Origin: CAIKMD01 sp963729935
GTDB lineage: Bacteria > Pseudomonadota > Alphaproteobacteria > ATCC43930 > CGMCC-115725
DNA length: 64,000 nt
Direction of reading: 5' to 3'
Assembly (NCBI GenBank): GCA_963729935.1
Contig: CAVSPW010000002.1
Coordinates: forward strand, 1,736,001 to 1,800,000
In this document: positions 27,919-36,654 of the stretch, in pieces
Position numbering within the stretch: position 1 is the first letter of the stretch
How the letters are laid out: every line of letters starts with the position of its first letter
The notes under the pieces: generated by a model
The model's database searches: none
What the model was told of the DNA's origin: nothing
The model's input: the letters and a program-made list of their open reading frames with translations, nothing else
Program-made: the position numbers and the translations under genes

Positions 27919-28416
27919 CTACAATAGAACGACCACCCGCGAATCCGCATTCGCCTCGGCAAGCACGGCGAGCAAATCCGGTCGCGACACAGCAATGCAG
28001 CCCGACGTAGGCGCAAAATCCGGCGCGGCCAGATGGAGAAATATCGCACTCCCCATTCCGGGCACGACCGGCATGTCGTTATAGCCGAGCGGCACGACCA
28101 GGTCGTAGAGTGCATCCGCGCGCCACAGCGCCTCGGCGCTTGCCGGATAGGGCAAACGGATCAAACGGTTATAAGCCCGATCGGCAGGCCCATCGCACCA
28201 ACCGTCATCGCCAGCGATCGGGCGGAGCGGCAAGCCCGTCCGCGGCGCCGGGACACGGTCCGGCCGATAAAGCAGGAAGCGCATGGCGAAACTGCCTGCG
28301 GGGGTCGAGCCATCGCCTTCTCGCTTGGCGGCGCTGATGCCGCCATGGCCGATCGCGCAACGCAGCTGCCGCCCGTGCCAGTGTGCCGTGCCATTGCCTT
28401 CGACCAAAAGGTCCAT
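27919..28416 (-). CDS. L,D-transpeptidase catalytic (YkuD-like) domain protein
   Basis: 165 residues. The catalytic motif is recognisable in IFLHLAAPDFAPTSGCIAVS: a histidine, then S-G-C with the catalytic cysteine and a following serine. GDGSTPAGSFAMRFLLYRP is typical of the short proteobacterial members that contain little beyond the catalytic domain. No signal peptide is seen from the ATG at 28416, which is unusual for an enzyme acting on periplasmic peptidoglycan; members of this short group often lack one in annotations. It may cross-link or trim peptidoglycan, or act on another substrate. It is convergent with yggS (15 bp apart) and divergent from the TonB-like gene. Confidence 0.82.
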   Translation of the reverse strand: MDLLVEGNGTAHWHGRQLRCAIGHGGISAAKREGDGSTPAGSFAMRFLLYRPDRVPAPRTGLPLRPIAGDDGWCDGPADRAYNRLIRLPYPASAEALWRADALYDLVVPLGYNDMPVVPGMGSAIFLHLAAPDFAPTSGCIAVSRPDLLAVLAEANADSRVVVLL

Positions 28417-28487
28417 GGCGTCAATTTGCTCCTTCGCCGCCCTGGCGTGTGAATAATTTCAGAGTATTCGCGCCTATATATGGTGCG

Positions 28488-29321
28488 ATGAGCCTAGCAG
28501 CCGAGATACAGCTCCCGCTGCCGGTCGACCCCGGGTTTCGCGAGGCGCGGGATCGCGACGCTCGATTCGGGCGGATGCGGCGCGGGCCTATCATTGCCGC
28601 CGCGCTGATTCATGCCGCCGTGATCGCGGTCTTCCTTATCCACTGGCCGGCGTTCTGGGCGCCCAAGCCGTCCGAGCAACCGCCCATTCCCGTGGCGCTC
28701 GTCATCGAAGTGCCCCAACCTCCCGCGCCGCCGAAACCCGAACCGCAGGCGGCCGCGCCTCAGCCGCCACATGAGCTTCTCTCCGGTCCCGATCAGAAGA
28801 CGACAGCTCCACCGCAAGCGGAGGCCAAAGGCCCGCAAGCGGCGCCCAAAGCCGAGCCGGATCAGGATAAACCCGCGGCCCTGGGGCTGGCGAAACCCAG
28901 GCCAACGCCACCCTCGGCGCCGAAGCCGCGCGAGACGCGCAAGGAGGCTGCTCGAGAGACGGCGCCCGAGCCGCGCAAGCGAGGCTCGGTCGACCGCGCG
29001 CCCGGCGAGACCGAGGCCGAGGGCGATCCTTATCTCAATCGGGTGTGGTCGATGATCGAGCAGCATCGCAGCTACCCCGCCAACGCCGTTGGTACGCTCG
29101 GCCTGCGTCTCGAAGGCACGGTGGTCTACCTGATCGCGCTCTCGCCCACCGGCGCGCTTCAGGCCATGCGGCTCGAGCGCTCCTCAGGCGCCCCCGTGCT
29201 CGATGATACGGCGCGCAATATGATCCAACAGGCCGCGCCCTTTCCGCCCTTGCCCAGCTATTTCCCGCATGACGGCACGACGCTGACGGTCACCATCCAT
29301 ATTTTTCCCGGTGCCTCGTGA
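28488..29321 (+). CDS. TonB family protein
   Basis: 277 residues from the ATG at 28488. An N-terminal membrane span (IIAAALIHAAVIAVFLIHW, about 28-46) is followed by a Pro/Ala/Lys-rich segment of roughly 110 residues that would cross the periplasm, and a C-terminal TonB domain (YLNRVWSMIEQHRSYP, then GTVVYLIALSPTGAL and AAPFPPLPSYFP). It should transmit proton-motive force to outer-membrane receptors. No exbB, exbD or receptor gene is in the window, so its partners are elsewhere. Start choice rests on the position of the membrane span; the upstream AT-rich TATATATGG could be part of a -10 element. Confidence 0.85.
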   Translation: MSLAAEIQLPLPVDPGFREARDRDARFGRMRRGPIIAAALIHAAVIAVFLIHWPAFWAPKPSEQPPIPVALVIEVPQPPAPPKPEPQAAAPQPPHELLSGPDQKTTAPPQAEAKGPQAAPKAEPDQDKPAALGLAKPRPTPPSAPKPRETRKEAARETAPEPRKRGSVDRAPGETEAEGDPYLNRVWSMIEQHRSYPANAVGTLGLRLEGTVVYLIALSPTGALQAMRLERSSGAPVLDDTARNMIQQAAPFPPLPSYFPHDGTTLTVTIHIFPGAS

Positions 29322-29448
29322 CACGTACTCTGACGGCGATAGGGTTCTCTTAAACCGCCGGCGAGGGCCGAAGAACCCTGCCGCTCTCATCGGCGTCGCA
29401 CTCTATGCGGCGCTGCACGTCATGCGGTTCTTGGTGGCTCGAGCACCG

Positions 29449-30420
29449 TCAGCCTGGCTTTGCCATCTTGTGATCGATGGCGCCGAAAATCGACGCGCCT
29501 TCGGCGTCGAGCATTTCGATTCGCACGCGGTCGCCGTATTTGAGAAACGGAGCCTTGGCAGCGCCGCTGTTCATCTCCTCGACGGCGCGCGCCTCGGCGA
29601 TCGTGGCGTAGCCGCGCTTGGGGTCGTGATTCGAAACCGTGCCGCCGCCGACGATCGTTCCGGCGCTCAAGGCTTGGGTCAGCGCGCAGTAAGAGATCAT
29701 TTTGTCGAAACCGTGCACCGCCTCGCCGGCATCGGGATCGCCAAAGAGCTTCCCGTTGATCGAGCAACGAACCGGCCGATGCAGCCGCGAGTCGCGCCAT
29801 GCGGCGCCGAGCTCGTCGGGCGTCACGCAAACCGGCGTGAACACCGAAGCGGGCTTTGAGCGGGTAAAGCCGAACATGCGTTGCAGCTCGACCGCCTGCA
29901 AATTCCGCATCGAGACGTCATTGACGAGCATGACGAGCTCGATCTTCGAGGCCGCGATCTCCGGGCTTGCGCCATAAGGCACGTAGCTCGTGACGACGGC
30001 GACCTCGCCCTCGAAATCGATACCCCAATCTTCGCTGCCGATCGGCACATCCTGGGTCGGCGCCAGAAATCCGTCGGAGCGTCCTTGATAGACGCTCGGC
30101 TCTTTCTGGAACCATTCGGGGGCAGGCCGTCCCTTGGTCATGCGATAGCGGTGCGATTCGTAGGCCGTGCCATCGAGCCATTGGAAGGAGCGCGGAAGAG
30201 GCGAATGACAACGCGCCGGATCGAATTCCAGCGCATTGTGCAGGCCGTCCATCAGGCGGCGGTAGCGCGCCTCGAGCAAGGGCTTGCATTCGTCCCAGCG
30301 ATCGAACGCCTCGCGCAAGGACGGAGCGATGTCGGCAGCGCTCGTCATTCGCTTCAGGTCGCGCGAGACGACCACCAACTCGCCGTCGGGGTCGTCCGTA
30401 CGTAAGGTTGCGAGCTTCAT
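29449..30420 (-). CDS. Fumarylacetoacetate hydrolase family protein (longer FAH type)
   Basis: 323 residues. The N-terminal part (MKLATLRTDDPDGELVVVSR) is the small domain of fumarylacetoacetase-like enzymes; the catalytic domain shows metal-ligand acidic residues in IGSEDWGIDFEGEVAVV, then ELVMLVNDVSMRNLQ, and the late SAGTIVGGGTVSNHD. It differs clearly from the FAH-family protein at 12635 in the motif order LTQALSAGTIVGGGTV and in N-terminal architecture. Substrates of this subgroup are aromatic-ring-cleavage products such as fumarylacetoacetate. It is followed upstream, 45 bp away, by a dienelactone hydrolase gene on the same strand, so both probably serve one degradative route. Confidence 0.86.
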   Translation of the reverse strand: MKLATLRTDDPDGELVVVSRDLKRMTSAADIAPSLREAFDRWDECKPLLEARYRRLMDGLHNALEFDPARCHSPLPRSFQWLDGTAYESHRYRMTKGRPAPEWFQKEPSVYQGRSDGFLAPTQDVPIGSEDWGIDFEGEVAVVTSYVPYGASPEIAASKIELVMLVNDVSMRNLQAVELQRMFGFTRSKPASVFTPVCVTPDELGAAWRDSRLHRPVRCSINGKLFGDPDAGEAVHGFDKMISYCALTQALSAGTIVGGGTVSNHDPKRGYATIAEARAVEEMNSGAAKAPFLKYGDRVRIEMLDAEGASIFGAIDHKMAKPG

Positions 30421-30465
30421 GCCACCCTCCTCGTCAAGGCGCGTCGCGAAAGATCCGCCGCCACG

Positions 30466-31185
30466 TCAGGCGGCGAAAATCTCGCCGAAGAAATCCCGCA
30501 TCGCCTGCCAGGAACGTTTGTCGGCCTTTTCATTGTAGGCGGCCGGCAGGCCGGTGGTCGGCAGGTTCCAATTGGTGAAGGTATGCACCGCCCCGCCATA
30601 AGAGACGAGCTGCCAATCGACCTTGGCGTCCTCCATCTCTTTTTCGAAGGCGGCGATTTCGGCGGGCGGCACCACCGGGTCGATCGCACCGTGCAAGACA
30701 AGCACCTTGCCCTTGATGTTCTTCGCATCGGCCGGGCTGGGCGTGTTGAGCTGGCCGTGGAAGCTGACGAAGCCGGCGACATCGGCGCCGCTGCGCGCGA
30801 GCTCGAGCACGACGATTCCGCCAAAGCAATAACCGATGGCGGCGATCTTCTTGGTGTCGACCAGGGGCTGCTTCTGCAGAACCTCGAGCCCGGCCTTGGC
30901 GCGTGCGCGGGTCAGGGCGCGGTCCTTGTAATAGGGCGCCGAGATCTGTTCGCATTCGGGAAAGCTTTTGGCGCGTACGCCCTTGCCGAAGATGTCGAGC
31001 GCGAAGGCGACGTAGCCGAGCTCGGCCAGCATCTCGCAGCGCTTGTGCATGTATTCTTGGCAGCCGTTCCATTCATGGGCGACGAGAATGCCCGGCCGTT
31101 TGCCCGGTTTTGCATCGTCATAGGCGAGGTAGCCCTCGCAAACCGTGTCGCCCTGTCGATATTCGACGAATTGCGTCTTGATCAT
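30466..31185 (-). CDS. Dienelactone hydrolase family protein (second copy)
   Basis: 239 residues from the ATG at 31185, preceded by GGGAGG. Alpha/beta-hydrolase elements: ILVAHEWNGCQEY (about 33-45), nucleophile elbow GYCFGG with the cysteine, LHGAIDPVVPP carrying the acid and GGAVHTFTN carrying the histidine. It is only distantly like the dienelactone hydrolase at 1411 and matches the subgroup annotated as general DLH proteins. The upstream frame extends 57 bp but without a ribosome-binding site. Organised with the FAH-family gene on the minus strand. Substrate not assignable. Confidence 0.87.
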   Translation of the reverse strand: MIKTQFVEYRQGDTVCEGYLAYDDAKPGKRPGILVAHEWNGCQEYMHKRCEMLAELGYVAFALDIFGKGVRAKSFPECEQISAPYYKDRALTRARAKAGLEVLQKQPLVDTKKIAAIGYCFGGIVVLELARSGADVAGFVSFHGQLNTPSPADAKNIKGKVLVLHGAIDPVVPPAEIAAFEKEMEDAKVDWQLVSYGGAVHTFTNWNLPTTGLPAAYNEKADKRSWQAMRDFFGEIFAA

Positions 31186-31395
31186 CCGATCCTCCCGCCT
31201 TTGCTGGCTTGGCCGGTCGCGGCCTTGCGCCTCTCCTAGCATTGGGCGGGGTCGATCGGCAACCCGGACCGCCCGAGCAGCAGCAAAAGGGGGCGCGCGG
31301 GCCTATCGAGGAAATCGCGCTCAAGCGAGCCGAGGCCTATGCTTTGAAGGCTCCAAAGTGTTTGATCCTGGCGCAAGCGCGCAAAGGAGGCGTCG

Positions 31396-31725
31396 ATGCC
31401 GCTCTTCCGACTTCCGCTATCGGGCAATGTCACGCAGTCGATCCTTCCCTGGACCTGGCTCTTCAATCCGGTCGGGAGCCAGTTTGGGCTGGTTAATATC
31501 TCGCTTGGACAATCATCCAATCCCGCCATCGAGGAAGAAGTGCTGACCGATGTCGCCGGCTATGGCAAGCAGCTCGGGCGGATCGAAGACGTGCTCCAGG
31601 TTTTGCTGGATCATTTCCGGCCGGAGCGGAAACTGACCGCGGCCGAGGAAAAGGCGATCGACGATCTCAAATCGATGCTGAAAGACGTGGCCGCGGTGAA
31701 GGCCAAGCACGGGAGCGCGAGCTGA
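31396..31725 (+). CDS. Conserved hypothetical protein
   Basis: 109 residues, starting with an excellent AAAGGAGG eight bases before the ATG. The N-terminus MPLFRLPLSGNVTQSI and the following GSQFGLVNISLGQSSNPA are hydrophobic-polar without a signal peptide; the C-terminal half is helical and charged (LTAAEEKAIDDLKSMLKD). I believe similar short proteins exist in other Rhizobiales but cannot name a domain or function. It stands between a dienelactone hydrolase gene (divergent) and a LOG-family gene 147 bp downstream on the same strand. Confidence 0.7.
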   Translation: MPLFRLPLSGNVTQSILPWTWLFNPVGSQFGLVNISLGQSSNPAIEEEVLTDVAGYGKQLGRIEDVLQVLLDHFRPERKLTAAEEKAIDDLKSMLKDVAAVKAKHGSAS

Positions 31726-31872
31726 TCCTTCGGCGCGCCGCCTTGCCGGCTTTGCCGCGGTCGATCCACTCGGATTCGACGGTTTGGCGTTGGTCTCCAT
31801 AGTGGACGCAGTACGGCGTGAGTATCATGCCGGCCGGCATCGCCTGTTTGCGTCCATGCGAAAGGTACCTTC

Positions 31873-32862
31873 GTGAGCGAGAAAACTGCCCCCCCTTCGG
31901 CCGCTCCGGCCCGAGTCCCGCCGCCGGCCCATCCGCGCGAGCGCCGCGAGCCCCTGCCATGGCAGCGCCCGAAACCGGGCGAAGAAGATCCGGGCGCGCC
32001 GGCACGCGTCAAAGCCATCCTCGAAAGCCCGAGCTACCGTCAGGCCGATCAGGATGTCGACTTTCTGAATTGCGACGACGCGCGCGGATTGAGGCTTCAG
32101 CTGGATTATCGCAAGGCGGAGCATTTGCTCGAGCAGGAGGGCATCGCCCACACGATCGTGGTGTTCGGCGGCACGCGCATCCGCGAACCCTTGTCGGCGC
32201 GACGCGAGGTTGCAACGCTTCGCGCCGCGAGCGCCGCTAATCCCGGCGATGCGGCGCTGCGCCGCCGACTGGCGGTCGCCGAGCGGATCGAGGCCAAGAG
32301 CCATTATTACGACGTTGCGCGCGAATTTTCCCGCATGGTCAGCACGATGTGGCTCGCGCAGCAGCGCGAGCGGGTCGTCGTCATGACCGGGGGCGGGCCC
32401 GGAATCATGGAAGCCGCCAATCGTGGCGCGCACGATGCCGGCGCGAGGTCCGTCGGCCTCAACATCACCCTGCCTCATGAGCAATACCCGAATCCCTATG
32501 TAACCCCGGATCTTTGCCTCCGATTCCATTATTTCGCGATCCGCAAGCTGCATTTCCTCATGCGGGCGAGGGCCCTTGTCGCTTTTCCCGGCGGATACGG
32601 AACGCTGGACGAGCTTTTCGAGCTTCTGACCCTGGTTCAGACCAGGAAAATGCCTCCTCTGCCCATAATCCTGGTCGGCGAGTCCTATTGGCGGCGGGTT
32701 TTCAATCCGGAGTTTCTCGTGGATGAGGGCGTCGTCGATCCCGAGGATCGCGACCTGTTCTGGTTTGCCGAGACCGCCGAGGATATCTGGAACGACATCC
32801 TGCATTGGCATGATCTCACGGGCGGTCCGCTCGGCTCGAAGAATCGGGGGCAACCGAGATGA
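31873..32862 (+). CDS. LOG family (TIGR00730-like) nucleotide phosphoribohydrolase
   Basis: 329 residues, GTG start at 31873 with AAAGG upstream. An N-terminal Pro-rich extension of about 40 residues and a helical segment precede the Rossmann-like LOG domain: IVVFGGTRI (about 93-101), VVMTGGGPGIMEAANRGA and the catalytic PGGYGTLDELFE near residue 238. LOG proteins release the base from cytokinin nucleotides or more generally hydrolyse 5'-phosphoribosyl bonds; many are misannotated as lysine decarboxylases. Its stop overlaps the start of a beta-CASP metallo-hydrolase gene by 4 bp, so the two are translationally coupled. Substrate unproven. Confidence 0.88.
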   Translation: MSEKTAPPSAAPARVPPPAHPRERREPLPWQRPKPGEEDPGAPARVKAILESPSYRQADQDVDFLNCDDARGLRLQLDYRKAEHLLEQEGIAHTIVVFGGTRIREPLSARREVATLRAASAANPGDAALRRRLAVAERIEAKSHYYDVAREFSRMVSTMWLAQQRERVVVMTGGGPGIMEAANRGAHDAGARSVGLNITLPHEQYPNPYVTPDLCLRFHYFAIRKLHFLMRARALVAFPGGYGTLDELFELLTLVQTRKMPPLPIILVGESYWRRVFNPEFLVDEGVVDPEDRDLFWFAETAEDIWNDILHWHDLTGGPLGSKNRGQPR

Positions 32863-34250
32863 AGCTTTCCTTTCACGGCGCGGATCGCGGCGTTACGGGC
32901 TCCTGCCACATGATCGAAGTGGGGGGATGCCGCGTCATGATCGATTGCGGCATGTTTCAGGGTAGCCGGGAACTCCATGAAGAGAATGCCGGCGCGTTTG
33001 GCTTCGACCCGACGACAGTGGACTTCCTGTTGCTGACCCATGCCCATCTTGATCATTGCGGCCGGCTGCCGCTGCTGGCGAAGCGGGGTTTTCGGGGCGA
33101 GATCATCACGACCGCCGCGTCGCGCGAGCTCATCCGACTGGTCCTGCTCGACGCCGCCCATCTCCAGGAAGAAGAAGCCCGCCACCGCGCGCGCGCCGCG
33201 TCGCGAAGCGGTCGTAGCGAAAGCAAGCCCGAGCCGCTCTATTCGGTGCTCGACGCGCTCAACAGCCTGGACCGCTTCGGCCGCACGGCGGCCTATGGCG
33301 AGCCGCTCGAATTGCGGCCCGGCCTTCGCGCCACCTTTCTCGACGCCGGTCATATCCTTGGCTCGGCCAGCATCCTCATCGATGCGGAGGAGCAAGGACG
33401 GTCCCGCCGCGTCCTCTATTCCGGCGACATCGGGAATGCCGGGCGGCCGCTGCTGCGCCCTCCCGTCACGCCCCCGGCCGCCGATATCGTGGTGATGGAA
33501 ACCACCTACGGCGATCGATTGCACCGCTCGCTCGATGCATCGGTGGACGAGCTCTATCAAGCCGTCGAGGACGCATTTAGGCGCGGCGGCAATGTCATCA
33601 TCCCGACCTTCGCGCTCGAACGCGCCCAGGAAATTTTGTTCTTTCTGCGTATGGGCATCGAGCGGAACCGTCTGAACCCGTCAATGCAGGTCTTTCTCGA
33701 TTCTCCGATGGCGATCTCGGCCACGGAAATCTTCGAGCGCCATCCGGAATGCTATGAGCCCGCCGTTGCGGCACTTTTCAAGGGCGGCCACGACCCGTTC
33801 TCTCTGCCCGGACTGCACCTGACGCGCGAAAGTGCCGACTCGATCGCGATCAACAAGATCCGCGGCGGGGCTCTCATCATGGCGGGCTCGGGCATGTGCA
33901 CGGGAGGGCGCGTGCGGCATCACCTCCGGCACAATCTCTCCTTCGCGGATTCGAGCGTCATCTTCGTGGGCTTTGCCGCCCAAGGCACCCTTGCGCGCCA
34001 GATCATCGATGGTGCCGAACGCGTGCGTCTCTTCGACGACGAGATTCCGGTACGGGCCCGCATTCACACGATCAACGGGTTCTCGGCGCACGCCGATCAG
34101 CGCGAACTCTCGAACTGGTTGGCGCGAATCGGTGGCGTGACGACGGCGATTCTTGTCCATGGAGAGGAAAGCGCCATGCGCGCCTTCGCGCAGCGCCTCG
34201 ACGGCGTTCGCGTCGAGATGCCGAATGTCGATGACGAGATCGAATTCTGA
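32859..34250 (+). CDS. MBL-fold / beta-CASP RNA-processing-like metallohydrolase
   Basis: 463 residues. The metallo-beta-lactamase motif is LLTHAHLDHCGRLP near residue 60, followed by DAGHILGSAS and YSGDIGN; the beta-CASP insertion and its motifs follow (IIPTFALERAQE, VFLDSPMAI, and MAGSGMCTGGRVRHHL). The C-terminal HTINGFSAHADQREL and VHGEESAMRAFAQRL complete the family. Members such as the YsaA/CPSF-73-like bacterial proteins are nucleases; this one lacks the long C-terminal domains of RNase J. ATGA overlap with the LOG gene makes a two-gene unit. Activity as an RNase is inferred from the family. Confidence 0.89.
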   Translation: MKLSFHGADRGVTGSCHMIEVGGCRVMIDCGMFQGSRELHEENAGAFGFDPTTVDFLLLTHAHLDHCGRLPLLAKRGFRGEIITTAASRELIRLVLLDAAHLQEEEARHRARAASRSGRSESKPEPLYSVLDALNSLDRFGRTAAYGEPLELRPGLRATFLDAGHILGSASILIDAEEQGRSRRVLYSGDIGNAGRPLLRPPVTPPAADIVVMETTYGDRLHRSLDASVDELYQAVEDAFRRGGNVIIPTFALERAQEILFFLRMGIERNRLNPSMQVFLDSPMAISATEIFERHPECYEPAVAALFKGGHDPFSLPGLHLTRESADSIAINKIRGGALIMAGSGMCTGGRVRHHLRHNLSFADSSVIFVGFAAQGTLARQIIDGAERVRLFDDEIPVRARIHTINGFSAHADQRELSNWLARIGGVTTAILVHGEESAMRAFAQRLDGVRVEMPNVDDEIEF

Positions 34251-34441
34251 TCCGCCTTTCTGTCCGTCCTGCCGTGTCCCGGGAATCGACGCGAATTCAC
34301 GTTCGGTTCAGCGCGGTTCGCGCAACCCGGATGGTGCCGCGGCGCGAAGCGGGGAGCCGATCCAGGTTTTTTCGATCATGAACCCATTCATCTCGTGCCG
34401 ATATCGCCGTGGATAGCCGGCGATGACGGGTCGCAGATTCC

Positions 34442-36544
34442 TCACGCGACTTCCGCAGTCACGGCAAAGGATTCCGGCACGCCTCCGGCACGCCAGATAT
34501 CCCGCATATGCGTGTACGCGGCTTCGATATGGCGCGTGAAGCGAGCCGCATCGAATAACGGCGCGGTTGTTTGATTGCGTGCCAACCGCTCCTGGAACGC
34601 GCTCAGCTCCCGCGGCCGTGCGGCAAGACGCAGGGCAAGATTCTCATAGTCGGCGAGCGATTCGGTCACCAATTCGGGCAAGCCGGCGGCGCGGAGAAGG
34701 CTGGCACCGACGCGACCGGCGAATGTGTCGCCCAGACAGGTCACCGCCGGCACGCCCGCCCATAGCGCGTCGCTCATTGTCGTATGCGCGCCATAGGGCA
34801 GCGTGTCGAGTGAAAGATCGGCAAGGCGATACCGCGCCCGATGCTCGGCCAGGGGAAGCGATGGTGCGAATACGAGGCGCTCCGGTGCGATGCCGCGCGA
34901 CGCCGCTTCGCGGCGCAGATTCAACTCCGCAAGGGCGTTGCCCTGTAGCCATAGGACGCTCTCGGGCTGAGCATGCAGGAATCGCATCCACAGCGCGAAG
35001 ATGGGCGGCGTGATTTTGGTCGGGTTATTGAAGCAGCAGAAGACGAAGCCGTTCTCGGGCAATCCGCAATCCGGACGTGACGGGGTCGCCTCGGCCGATG
35101 CGCGACGGGAGTCGTTCGCCTGATAGCATTCGGGCAGGTGGACCAGCCGTTCCGTGAAGAATGCCTGCTGATCGAACGGAACGATAACAGGATCGACGAT
35201 GATGTAGTCGATAAACGGCGCGCCCATCGTGCCCGGATAGCCCAGATAATTCACCTGAACCGGCGCCGGGCGCATGGCGGCGATTTGGGGCCGCCCCTGC
35301 TGCGCATAGCCGTTCAAATCCACGAGGATCTCGACGCCGTCCGTGTGGATGCGTTGGGCGGCCGCCGATGACGAGAGTCGCGTGAGATCGACGAATCCGT
35401 CGAAGGCGTCGACGAGACGGCGCCGTATCGCGCTGCCGTCATCGGCTCCCAGAGAATAACCGAGGACATCGAAGCGGGACCGGTCGTGCCGCTCGAACAA
35501 TTCCGCGGTCAGATGGGCCGTGGCGTGATCGCGAAAATCGGAGGAAAGATAGCCGAGGCGAATCTTCGCCGCCGAAGCGCGGGGCCATGATGAGAATGAG
35601 GGTGTTGCCCGTATCGCCGGTCCTTCCGCCACCTGGCGCGCGCACCGCAACTGCTCCGCGGCGCTCGCGGCGATGTGCAGGAAAGCGAAGGGGGGAACCA
35701 AGCCCGTTCCCGCGCCGACTTCGTGTCGCATCAACGCCTGATGGGCGTCGAACCCCTCCCAGTCGCACGCATATTTTTTATAGATCCCGAGATTGACGGC
35801 CGCGGCCCTCAATGTCGGATCGCGCGCCAGCGCATCCCGGCAAAAACGGATCGCGTCCCCTAAGCGGCCTCCCACGAACGAGGCTGCGCCAAGCGCTAAA
35901 AGCGTTTCGGAGGAATCCGGCCGCAACGGCAAGGCGTGCCGATAATGGACCATTGCGCTTTCGACCTCGCCTTGCTGCAAGAGAGCGTTGCCGAGACCGT
36001 AAGCAGCCGCCCATGAGTTGGGCTCGACGCGCAAAGCCTCGCGAAGCTTCGTTGCCGACTTCTCGTACTCCCCTTGCTCGAAATGGGCGGCGCCAAGGCC
36101 GCAGAGAGCCTCGAGGGCGGCTGGTACGATCGCCAAGGCTTGCCCGAAAGAGGCGATGGCTTCGTCAGTTTGGCGCGCGCGCGCGAGGACGCGGCCCAAA
36201 TTGATCCACGTGCCGGCAACCCCGGGCTTTAACGCGATGCTTCGCCGATAGGCGGCAATGGCGGCATCAAGCTCGTCCAGCTGCGCCAAGGCCAACCCCA
36301 AATTCGCATGGGCCTCGGGATGATCAGGCTGACAGGCAATGGCGCGGCGGAAATAATCGGCACCTTGTGCAAGCTCTCCCTGTCCGCAGGAGATCAGGCC
36401 GAGCGTGTGCAGCAACAGCGGGTCGGCCGGACGCAACATGAGCGCACGCGTCAGAATGCTCGCTGCCTCGCCCAGCTGCCCGCTTCCGATCTTCTGCCGC
36501 GCCAGGGCAAGAAGGAAATCCGCCGTCTCGTTGCTCTGGTTCAT
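34442..36544 (-). CDS. TPR-containing SPINDLY/OGT-like glycosyltransferase (GT41)
   Basis: 700 residues from the ATG at 36544. The N-terminal ~290 residues are tetratricopeptide repeats (for example PDHPEAHANLGLALAQLDEL and PGVAGTWINLGRVLARA). The C-terminal half is the O-GlcNAc-transferase-like domain: IRLGYLSSDFRDHATAHLT near 340, VEILVDLNGYAQQGRPQI, PVQVNYLGYPGTMGAPFIDY and LDTLPYGAHTTMSDALWAG, cited in short form, and GRVGASLLRAAGLPELV. These bacterial GT41 proteins usually glycosylate proteins in the cytosol, in some species flagellins; the chemotaxis genes in this window fit but do not prove that. The frame continues upstream without a ribosome-binding site. Convergent with the beta-CASP gene. 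Confidence 0.85.
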   Translation of the reverse strand: MNQSNETADFLLALARQKIGSGQLGEAASILTRALMLRPADPLLLHTLGLISCGQGELAQGADYFRRAIACQPDHPEAHANLGLALAQLDELDAAIAAYRRSIALKPGVAGTWINLGRVLARARQTDEAIASFGQALAIVPAALEALCGLGAAHFEQGEYEKSATKLREALRVEPNSWAAAYGLGNALLQQGEVESAMVHYRHALPLRPDSSETLLALGAASFVGGRLGDAIRFCRDALARDPTLRAAAVNLGIYKKYACDWEGFDAHQALMRHEVGAGTGLVPPFAFLHIAASAAEQLRCARQVAEGPAIRATPSFSSWPRASAAKIRLGYLSSDFRDHATAHLTAELFERHDRSRFDVLGYSLGADDGSAIRRRLVDAFDGFVDLTRLSSSAAAQRIHTDGVEILVDLNGYAQQGRPQIAAMRPAPVQVNYLGYPGTMGAPFIDYIIVDPVIVPFDQQAFFTERLVHLPECYQANDSRRASAEATPSRPDCGLPENGFVFCCFNNPTKITPPIFALWMRFLHAQPESVLWLQGNALAELNLRREAASRGIAPERLVFAPSLPLAEHRARYRLADLSLDTLPYGAHTTMSDALWAGVPAVTCLGDTFAGRVGASLLRAAGLPELVTESLADYENLALRLAARPRELSAFQERLARNQTTAPLFDAARFTRHIEAAYTHMRDIWRAGGVPESFAVTAEVA

Positions 36545-36654
36545 TCCGACATCGGAATCGATTCCAGCGCGCACTCTAGCATCGATCGGCGGGCCCTTCG
36601 ATCCGGCGCGCGATCTTCGGCAGGTGCCAGCCTGACGGCTGGAATTTCCGGTCG

